A stretch of DNA of 64,000 nucleotides from Bacteroidota bacterium (GTDB lineage Bacteria; Bacteroidota; Ignavibacteria; Kapaibacteriales; UBA2268), in contig JARKQC010000323.1 of assembly GCA_029974985.1 (NCBI GenBank), positions 1 through 64,000 on the forward strand, written 5' to 3'. Shown here piece by piece: positions 24,503 through 31,235 of this stretch (its first letter is position 1; each line of letters begins with the position of its first letter). Under the pieces are notes generated by a model. It did not search any database and had not been told where the DNA came from. It saw only the letters and a list, made by a program, of their open reading frames with translations. The translations under genes were made by a program, and so were the position numbers.

Positions 24503-26212
24503 TTAATTTGACTTTAGGAATTTATCAGTTTGCAGTATGCATTCTTCGTTACTTAATATTATAAAATATACACCATTGGATAAAATATTTAAATCAATTT
24601 CATTACTAATATTATTATTAATAAGATTAAAATTCATAATTCTATTACCCAATAAATCATAAATTGTTAATTGTGCTGATTGCAATTTTTTGAGATTCTC
24701 AAAATATAGAGTATTATTATTAACATAAAAATAATTAAAATTTTGTGTTTTTTTATGATTAGATATTACATTTTTATTAGGAATACCAGTTGGCCAATAT
24801 ATTAAAGTATCAAACTGTAACCATTCACAATGTGGTTCACACGGGAATAAACTCCCCAACGGATCAGTCTTTATTTTATAACCACATAATGCTGGAGTAT
24901 TGTTTGTTTCTAAAGGCCAAATACTATAAAAATTACCTGACTTACAGACTCTAAATTTTTGGAAACAACAATCTACTGAATCACATTTTTCCTTGACCAT
25001 AATCGAATCAAGTGTAAAACCTGCTATTGGATCCATTGGATTATAAATAATAGGTTTTTTGAAATAATATGATGGAATAGTCGCCCAACAAGACCCGTTA
25101 CCAATTTGCCATGTAGTATCACAACCACTTTGGCTTTCACCAGGCTCAAATTTCATATCATTTTTAGCAATAATATGAGTTAAAGCCTCCTGCATAATAG
25201 CAGTTTCATTAGCACAATAGAAGCAAACATTAGGATTTAAATATTCTATTCTTAATATCTCAAGCTGTTGCAAACTATCACAATTTGTTCTTGCTGCATA
25301 ATGTACTTTAACACTGCAACCCGGACAACTACTTAATGGAATAGATAAATCAAAATATTGCCAAGGTTTTTCATTGCAACTCTGGTCGCAAGGATCTGGT
25401 AAACCTGTATCTGGTGTTTTTGAATTTGAGTCGCAACTTGCTGATGCTCTTAGTATGCACGGATTCATATCATCAGGATGACGTAACAAAAATACAACAG
25501 CTTCTGAAGACTGTCCAAAAGGAATACATCTATCAAACTCTGAAATTGGCTGACCTAACATATCACGAGGTATATCATTTGAAAATATATCTAATGGAAT
25601 ATTATCATAAAAATAATATTTAAAACACTTTATATTTTCAGGTATATTAAGTTTATGTATAACTTTACATCCACCTCCACACTCGTGGCTTGGGACTAAT
25701 ATAGTTTCTAACCAAGAGTCATATTCAGATTCGGGACAATGGCAACATTCACTAGCGTCGTAGGTAAAATTCCACTCAGTATATTCTTCCCTAAACTCCC
25801 ATGGCGGCCAACCTGTACAATAGGGTTGATTATGGTCATTTTTTTGAGCAATCCTAAAACGAAAAGTTAAAATTTCCTCTCCATACTCTGGACAAATTAT
25901 AGCGGATACTGTATAAGGCTGTGTTGTATCAACTTTTCTTGTTTCATACTGCATAGTAATTGGATTCAAGTACTGAAATACTAAAGCGCCGTGACAAGTA
26001 GAATCATAGTGAGTATTCTCTACATTTACTTGGATACAACAATCGCTCAGAGTATCCAAGGTTACAACAAATGTGTTGCAACAGACTGGTGGCTGAGAAT
26101 AAGCAATCTCTTTTTGTGCAAAGACTAAAGAAATCATTATCATCACCCAAATAATAATTCTATTATTAAACGATGCTGCGATGCTGCGAATAAATTCGAA
26201 ATACTTTTTCAT
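24503..26212 (-). CDS. Cysteine-rich T9SS-secreted protein
   Basis: About 569 residues. I start at the ATG at 26212 because it gives MKKYFEFIRS followed by a hydrophobic stretch (IIIWVMIMISLVFAQ) ending in a likely cleavage site. The earlier ATG at 26260 adds 16 residues. The mature part contains many cysteines, often in pairs (CCNTF, DCCIQV, ECCHCPE, DCCFQKF), unusual for this window's other T9SS proteins. I recognise no domain. The last 75 residues (FYVNNNTLYFENLKKLQSAQ onward) have the IYDLLGNRI/LSNGVYFIIL pattern of a sorting domain. The stop is nine bases before the next gene, so the two are probably co-transcribed. Confidence 0.82.
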   Translation of the reverse strand: MKKYFEFIRSIAASFNNRIIIWVMIMISLVFAQKEIAYSQPPVCCNTFVVTLDTLSDCCIQVNVENTHYDSTCHGALVFQYLNPITMQYETRKVDTTQPYTVSAIICPEYGEEILTFRFRIAQKNDHNQPYCTGWPPWEFREEYTEWNFTYDASECCHCPESEYDSWLETILVPSHECGGGCKVIHKLNIPENIKCFKYYFYDNIPLDIFSNDIPRDMLGQPISEFDRCIPFGQSSEAVVFLLRHPDDMNPCILRASASCDSNSKTPDTGLPDPCDQSCNEKPWQYFDLSIPLSSCPGCSVKVHYAARTNCDSLQQLEILRIEYLNPNVCFYCANETAIMQEALTHIIAKNDMKFEPGESQSGCDTTWQIGNGSCWATIPSYYFKKPIIYNPMDPIAGFTLDSIMVKEKCDSVDCCFQKFRVCKSGNFYSIWPLETNNTPALCGYKIKTDPLGSLFPCEPHCEWLQFDTLIYWPTGIPNKNVISNHKKTQNFNYFYVNNNTLYFENLKKLQSAQLTIYDLLGNRIMNFNLINNNISNEIDLNILSNGVYFIILSNEECILQTDKFLKSN

Positions 26213-26360
26213 AGTATTTTTCTTATAATTATTTATTAATTTCCTGTTTATTACAAGCAAAATTTTCTAAAATAAAATTCCACAAATACACTTTCACAAA
26301 CTTAATAACTTTTTAAGTCATTTGCAAATATTATTTTAATTAGATTAGAATAATACGAGA

Positions 26361-26467
26361 CCTCACCCAAACCCTCTCCAAAAGAGAGGGCTAATTTTTT
26401 CCTTCCCATCTCCTTTGGAGAAGGGGCTGGGGGTTGAGGTTGTTTTGGACAAGCAAAAATGCTTATC
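26361..26467. repeat. 107-bp imperfect inverted-repeat element, copy 2
   Basis: Direct-orientation copy of 22895-23001 with three base differences, including the same inverted ends, inner CCCTCT/AGAGGG hairpin and terminal AAGCAAAAATGCTT hairpin. The two copies bracket the two T9SS genes at 23108-26212. Confidence 0.92.
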
Positions 26468-26471
26468 TTAC

Positions 26472-26548
26472 TGAAATTGGTAAGTTAGACATTTTGTCTG
26501 ACTCAGAAAATTTCAATTAAACAATCAAGATGATTGTTCTACCAATTT
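26472..26548. other. Nested hairpin cluster downstream of ychF
   Basis: An outer stem AAATTGGTA (26474-26482) with TACCAATTT (26540-26548) encloses two hairpins: GTTAGAC/GTCTGAC (26484-26502) and a perfect AACAATCA-aga-TGATTGTT (26520-26538). TGAAATT/AATTTCA (26472-26515) is a competing stem. It lies in the 3' region of ychF on the minus strand and could act as a transcript end or be a decayed mobile repeat. Confidence 0.55.
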
Positions 26549-26582
26549 TTAATTATACATTGATTTTTGCTTAAAATTATTG

Positions 26583-27692
26583 TTAAACATTAAATCTAAA
26601 GTGCATTACATCGCCGTCTTTAACGACATATTCTTTGCCTTCGATACGTAATTTGCCAGCATCTTTGATTTTTTGTTCTGAACCGAGTTTAAATAATTCC
26701 GTGCAATGATATACTTCTGCACGAATAAATCCACGTTCAAAATCAGAATGAATTACGCCCGCCGCTTGAGGAGCTGTATAACCTTTGTTGAAAGTCCAAG
26801 CTCGAACTTCTTTTTCGCCAGCTGTAAAAAATGTTTGTAAATCTAAAGCGTGATAAGCCGCTTTAATCATTTTATCTAAGCCAGATTCTTCTAATCCCGC
26901 GGCTAAAAGAAAATCTTTTTTTTCTTCTTCGGTTTCAAGTTCTGATATTTCGGATTCTAATTTTCCACATATTACAATAACTTCAGAACCATTTTTTTGA
27001 GCAATTTCTTTAACTTGTTTAATGTATTCATTTTCTGAACTGATAGAATTTTCATCAACATTACAGCAATAAATCTGCTTTTTTAATGTAATTAAATTCA
27101 AATCTTTAATTGCATCGAATTGTTCAATGCTCATTTCGATATTTCTTGCGGGAATGCCTTGATTTAACGTTGCTGCTAATGTATTTAAAATAGATTCTGA
27201 ATTTTTTGCTTTTTCAACTGTTTTTTTATCGCTAGACCTTAACATTTTGGGGATATTATCAATTCTTTTTTGAACTGATTCCAAATCTGCTAAAGCAAGC
27301 TCGACCTCGATTGTATCAATATCGCGTGCTGGATTTATCGAGCCTTCGACGTGAACAATATTATCATTTTCGAAACATCTAACTACATGAATAATCGCAC
27401 CAACTTGCCTAATATTTCCTAAAAATTGATTTCCAAGCCCTTCGCCCTTCGATGCACCTCTTACAAGACCAGCAATATCAACAAATTCAACAGTTGTAGG
27501 TATAATTTTTTGTGGTGGAATAAACTCAGCAATTTTATTTAATCTATAATCTGGAACGGAAACGATACCAAAATTTGGATTTATCGTACAAAAAGGATAA
27601 TTTGCAGCTTCTGCGGGTGCCGCTGTTAATGCAGAAAATAGAGTTGATTTGCCTACATTTGGCAAACCAACAATTCCACAATTTAATGCCAT
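26583..27692 (-). CDS. ychF: Redox-regulated ATPase YchF (Obg-family)
   Basis: A translation-associated P-loop ATPase that binds ribosomes and prefers ATP over GTP. The Walker A GLPNVGKSTLFSALT is at residues 8-22, and the G3 motif is FVDIAGLVRGASKGEGLGNQFL. The family-typical departure from NKxD (here YCCNVDEN) marks ATP preference. The C-terminal TGS-like domain ends with YVVKDGDVMHFRFNV. Length of 369 is normal. Confidence 0.96.
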   Translation of the reverse strand: MALNCGIVGLPNVGKSTLFSALTAAPAEAANYPFCTINPNFGIVSVPDYRLNKIAEFIPPQKIIPTTVEFVDIAGLVRGASKGEGLGNQFLGNIRQVGAIIHVVRCFENDNIVHVEGSINPARDIDTIEVELALADLESVQKRIDNIPKMLRSSDKKTVEKAKNSESILNTLAATLNQGIPARNIEMSIEQFDAIKDLNLITLKKQIYCCNVDENSISSENEYIKQVKEIAQKNGSEVIVICGKLESEISELETEEEKKDFLLAAGLEESGLDKMIKAAYHALDLQTFFTAGEKEVRAWTFNKGYTAPQAAGVIHSDFERGFIRAEVYHCTELFKLGSEQKIKDAGKLRIEGKEYVVKDGDVMHFRFNV

Positions 27693-27762
27693 AATTCTAA
27701 AATTTAATTTTTGATGATAAAAAGGAATTTAAACGTATAGATGAATGAAATATTAATTTTAA

Positions 27763-28647
27763 TTATAATTTTTTTGAGTATTCATCTAAAAATTTCTTTT
27801 CAAAATTCGTTAATGAATCTTTTCCAGAAATTATAATTTTATCAAGAATTTCATTTAATTTATCCTCATTTTCCTGCATATCATCAGATAAAATATCTGA
27901 ATAATTCTCAGAAAAATCTAAATTTTTATTTTGATATAATTTTTTTAATCTTAAATTACTCGAATGTGCCAAACTAAGCTCTTCGGGAGAAGGCAATTTA
28001 ATAGAATTATCAGTACTTATATCATCATTTTTTGTATGTGAAAATCCAGAAAAACGAATTTGTAAGTAATGTAAAAGTCCAGAAGTAATACCAAATAAAG
28101 AGGAACTTATCGAAGATAGAAGATTACTTTCATTCCCAATAGTAGAAAAATTAACTAATTTAAGTCCAAACCACAAAAAACTAATTAAAAGTGCAAATGC
28201 AATAATTGGCATAGGCGGAAAATTTAGAACTTCAATTTTATCTTTTGGTTTTAATAATGAATAGACAACAAGAACATAAAAAGCTATTCCGTCTAATCCC
28301 GTAATAGTAATTTTTGAATTGATAAATACAAGTGTAAGTATGCACCCTTGCAAAATAATCAATAAAAACAACCAAATTGGATATCTTAAACCCTCAATAT
28401 ATGATTCGAGCTTTGGAGATACAAAATAAAAAACAAGTCCAAAAAACAATATTGATTCTATACCATTGGGTGCGAAAGGAAAAGTAAGGAGTTGCCAAAG
28501 ATATAAATTTCGAACAAGCTCCGAAGGTACAAGAGATAAAAAGTTAGAAAAAGTATTACCATATATATAATTCAATAAATATACAATTCCAATAATTATT
28601 AGAAATGATTTTGAAAAAATATTATAATATGGTCTTATTTTTTTCAA
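27763..28647 (-). CDS. Rhomboid-family membrane protein, probably catalytically inactive
   Basis: A 294-residue protein with about six membrane segments in residues 1-200, in the rhomboid pattern. After TM1 comes LWQLLTFPFAPNGIESILFFGLVFYFVSPKLE, typical of the L1/TM2 region. The TM4 catalytic GxSG is replaced by GLDG (TGLDGIAFYVLVVYSLL), so the serine is Asp. In the TM6 region (SSISSSLFGITSGLLHYLQIR) the usual catalytic His position appears to be Ser. The C-terminal tail DKIIISGKDSLTNFEKKFLDEYSKKL resembles the small domain ending many Bacteroidota rhomboids. I infer a pseudoprotease with a binding or regulatory role. It sits between ychF and nuoE. Confidence 0.75.
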   Translation of the reverse strand: MKKIRPYYNIFSKSFLIIIGIVYLLNYIYGNTFSNFLSLVPSELVRNLYLWQLLTFPFAPNGIESILFFGLVFYFVSPKLESYIEGLRYPIWLFLLIILQGCILTLVFINSKITITGLDGIAFYVLVVYSLLKPKDKIEVLNFPPMPIIAFALLISFLWFGLKLVNFSTIGNESNLLSSISSSLFGITSGLLHYLQIRFSGFSHTKNDDISTDNSIKLPSPEELSLAHSSNLRLKKLYQNKNLDFSENYSDILSDDMQENEDKLNEILDKIIISGKDSLTNFEKKFLDEYSKKL

Positions 28648-28719
28648 ATGAAAATACTTTTTAAAAAAAATTCAATACATTTTATATTAATAACACTTGA
28701 AATCAAAAAAAGTAACAAA

Positions 28720-29196
28720 TTATTTTTTAAAATTATTAATTAATTCATCTACTTTTGTCATATCAATGTTTTCATAATAATCTTCGTTTATAGCAATCAT
28801 AGGAGCGCCACCACAAGCACCCATACATTCAACTTCTTCGAGTGAAAAAACGCCATCTTCTGTAGTTTCGAGATTACCAATACCGAGTTGCTCGGAAACG
28901 TGTTTATAAATTTGGTCACCTTTGCGAAGCATACAAGAAACATTAGTACAAACTTGTATATGGTATTTTCCCATTGGTTTTTTAAAATACATAGTGTAAA
29001 ACGACGCCACACCCTCTACATTTGATAAAGGAATTTCTAATAATTCGCTAATATATTTCATTACTTCGGGCGAAATCCAGCCCCATTTTTTTTGAGCCAT
29101 CCACATAACTGGCATCAAGGCAGACCTTTTTTCTGGATATTTAGAAACATATTTTTGAACTTCGATTATCTCATCTGGGTTAAATTCAATTTGCAT
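28720..29196 (-). CDS. nuoE: NADH-quinone oxidoreductase subunit E (24 kDa, 2Fe-2S)
   Basis: NuoE forms part of the NADH-oxidising module of respiratory complex I and carries the N1a [2Fe-2S] cluster. Four cysteine ligands are visible as CTNVSCMLR and VECMGACGGAP. The N-terminal helical region (YPEKRSALMPVMWMAQKKWGWIS) is standard. Length 158 is normal. Its usual partner nuoF is about 28 kb away in this window rather than adjacent, and no other nuo gene is nearby. Confidence 0.94.
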   Translation of the reverse strand: MQIEFNPDEIIEVQKYVSKYPEKRSALMPVMWMAQKKWGWISPEVMKYISELLEIPLSNVEGVASFYTMYFKKPMGKYHIQVCTNVSCMLRKGDQIYKHVSEQLGIGNLETTEDGVFSLEEVECMGACGGAPMIAINEDYYENIDMTKVDELINNFKK

Positions 29197-29250
29197 TATA
29201 AACTCTAAAAAAATTACTTCAAAATAACTTACAAAATTACAAAATATTTA

Positions 29251-29297
29251 TTTATTAACGTATCTAATTATTTATTAACGTATCTAATTATTTATTG
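29251..29297. repeat. 20-bp tandem repeat at the 3' end of hpnD
   Basis: The unit TTTATTAACGTATCTAATTA is present twice without change (29251-29270, 29271-29290) and begins a third time. The second copy runs into the stop codon (29288-29290) of the minus-strand hpnD-like gene. Probably a slippage product. Confidence 0.85.
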
Positions 29298-30193
29298 TTT
29301 TTTATTCTTCTAATAAACATATTAACAGAAAGCCACTGTTTTAATGTTATAATTAATTTATGGCTATTAGAAACGCGAATCTTTTTTGCTCGAAAAACGT
29401 TAAAATTATGTAATTCAATTTTTTCGAGTAAACGATAATAAATAGAATCCATAATTTCAGCGGCTACGATAGTAGTTTTTTCATCAGGTTTTAGATTCAT
29501 TCTTGCTTTGTGGTAATATTCACGCGCTCTATTTGCCTGAAAATTCATTAATTCAACAAAATTATCATTATAAACTTCATTAATAATCTCGTTTTCGGAA
29601 TAATTAAATCTTTCTATTTCATCAAGAGGCAAATATATGTATCCACGATTTTTATCAAATTTAATATCACGCATAATATTTGTTAATTGCAAAGCATATC
29701 CAAGATTTACAGCATAGCTTTTAGTTTCTTCGTATTTGTACCCAAAAATTTCTATACTTATCAAACCGACAATACTTGCAACACTATAACAATATTCTTT
29801 TAATTCTTCGAAATTATTATATCTATATTGAATTAAGTCGCGTCTAACGCCATCGAGAAGTATCAAAAAATATTGCTTAGGAATTTCAAATCTATTGATT
29901 AATGAAATAAAAGGCAACATAAGTGGGGATTTAATCTTATTTTCGTAAATATTTTCTATTTCGTTTTCCCACCAGCTCAATCTATCAAGTTTCTTTAAAA
30001 TTGTTTTTTTATTAATATTTGGAGTACTATCAACAATATCATCAATATAACTACAAAAAGCATATAAAGTATTAATAGCATTTCTTTCTTCTTTTGGCAA
30101 TAAGTTAAAAGAATACGCAAAATTAGATTTCTCCAACATTGGAGGCTCTACTTTTTCATAATGTGCTAATTGTTCTTGTGTTAATACTTCCAT
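29288..30193 (-). CDS. hpnD: Squalene/phytoene synthase family protein, HpnD-like (presqualene diphosphate synthase)
   Basis: A 301-residue trans-isoprenyl diphosphate synthase. The first Asp-rich motif CSYIDDIVDST (about 47-57) and the second, QLTNIMRDIKFDKNRGYIYLPLDE (about 167-190), bind the Mg-diphosphate of farnesyl diphosphate. The 'NIMRD...RGYIYLP' form matches HpnD, which condenses two FPP molecules to presqualene diphosphate. A CrtB-like phytoene synthase is a possible alternative. It follows its paralogue by two bases, as in hopanoid hpnC-hpnD clusters, but no hpnE or squalene-hopene cyclase is in the window. Confidence 0.8.
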   Translation of the reverse strand: MEVLTQEQLAHYEKVEPPMLEKSNFAYSFNLLPKEERNAINTLYAFCSYIDDIVDSTPNINKKTILKKLDRLSWWENEIENIYENKIKSPLMLPFISLINRFEIPKQYFLILLDGVRRDLIQYRYNNFEELKEYCYSVASIVGLISIEIFGYKYEETKSYAVNLGYALQLTNIMRDIKFDKNRGYIYLPLDEIERFNYSENEIINEVYNDNFVELMNFQANRAREYYHKARMNLKPDEKTTIVAAEIMDSIYYRLLEKIELHNFNVFRAKKIRVSNSHKLIITLKQWLSVNMFIRRIKNNK

Positions 30194-30195
30194 TT

Positions 30196-31119
30196 TTAAA
30201 TTAATAGTATAGCTTTATAAAATATAATAATCCAATCAACAAAATTTAATTTTGGTCTCTCGTATAAAATCCTTGATTTAAGAATCCTTGTTTTATGTAA
30301 AATTCTCTTTCCACCTTCGATTGTAAAAGCTAATTCTAATTTTAATCTTTTATTTTTTATAAATTTAACTAATTCAATACCAAATGTAAATAAATTTTCG
30401 GTATAATCATAAATTTCTTTACAACAGTCATCAAAATTTTTCAAATTATTTAAATTATTTTTATATAAGTCATCAATTTCATATTTTTTTAATAAATCTT
30501 TTGGAATATAAATTCTATTAATTTTATAATCACGAGAAATGTCTTGCCAAAAATTTACTAATTGTAAACCCGTACAAATCGAATCAGAATATTTAATAGT
30601 ATCATCGTTATAATTATCAAATAGTCGTAAAACAAGCTCACCAACAGGGTTTGCTGAAAATTGGCAGTAATTTAAATTATCTTCCATAGTATTAACTTGT
30701 TTAAAATTTGAATCAATCTCAAATGCTTTTATTAATTTTTCAAAAGGGCTTAACGGTAATTTTTTTTCTTTAATTGTATTTTGTAAGGCATAAATTAATG
30801 GATTAAAATTATTAGAATCACTCGTTTGCGGATTTTTAATTAAATTTAATAATTTATTGAGCATTAAAATTTTTGTTTCAGAAGTTTCATCTAATAATTC
30901 ATCAGAAATATCATCAGCTAATCTCGAAAATACATATATTGAATAAAAATGTTTTCTTAAATTTTTGGGAATAAAAATCGAACCTACGGGAAAATTTTCA
31001 TAATGACTTTTTGTAAACGATTCACAGAATTTATAAGCTTCGTCTAAAGAATTTACAGAAAATTTTCCACCATCAATTTTTAATAATTCATTAATATTTT
31101 TTTTTGAATTAATTATCAT
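30196..31119 (-). CDS. hpnC: Squalene/phytoene synthase family protein, HpnC-like (hydroxysqualene synthase)
   Basis: A 307-residue paralogue of the next gene. Motif 1 is FSRLADDISDEL and motif 2 is LQLVNFWQDISRDYKINRIYIP. The NFWQD form of motif 2 is diagnostic of HpnC, which converts presqualene diphosphate to hydroxysqualene for squalene and hopanoid synthesis. The two-base gap to hpnD indicates an operon. Together with HpnD the pair should make hydroxysqualene from FPP; HpnE would be needed to reduce it and is elsewhere or absent. Confidence 0.83.
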   Translation of the reverse strand: MIINSKKNINELLKIDGGKFSVNSLDEAYKFCESFTKSHYENFPVGSIFIPKNLRKHFYSIYVFSRLADDISDELLDETSETKILMLNKLLNLIKNPQTSDSNNFNPLIYALQNTIKEKKLPLSPFEKLIKAFEIDSNFKQVNTMEDNLNYCQFSANPVGELVLRLFDNYNDDTIKYSDSICTGLQLVNFWQDISRDYKINRIYIPKDLLKKYEIDDLYKNNLNNLKNFDDCCKEIYDYTENLFTFGIELVKFIKNKRLKLELAFTIEGGKRILHKTRILKSRILYERPKLNFVDWIIIFYKAILLI

Positions 31120-31180
31120 ATATATTTTGATGAATAGAGATTATTTACTCATAACGCTATAAATAAAATTTGATTTTAAA

Positions 31181-31214
31181 TAAAAAAGCCATTGATACAA
31201 AATCAACGGCTTTT
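31181..31214 (-). terminator. Rho-independent terminator after sppA
   Basis: The 13-base arms 31184-31196 and 31202-31214 (AAAAGCCATTGAT with ATCAACGGCTTTT) pair with one mismatch or wobble over a five-base loop. On the minus strand this is followed by a T-run, 20-odd bases beyond the sppA stop. Confidence 0.85.
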
Positions 31215-31235
31215 AATCTAAAAAATAATAAAAGA

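Larger units (their letters stand above)
26213..26582. other. Intergenic region with 107-bp repeat copy and a structured hairpin cluster
   Basis: This gap between ychF and the cysteine-rich T9SS gene (both minus strand) holds an AT-rich promoter-side part (26213-26360), then the 107-bp repeat copy 2, then a nested hairpin cluster at 26472-26548. No coding sequence is seen. Confidence 0.8.

Noticed and set aside
28720-31119. Idea that nuoE, hpnC and hpnD form one redox-linked terpenoid operon
   Set aside because: The spacing of about 90 bases with a tandem repeat and lack of known link make it a coincidence of strand; no shared regulation visible.
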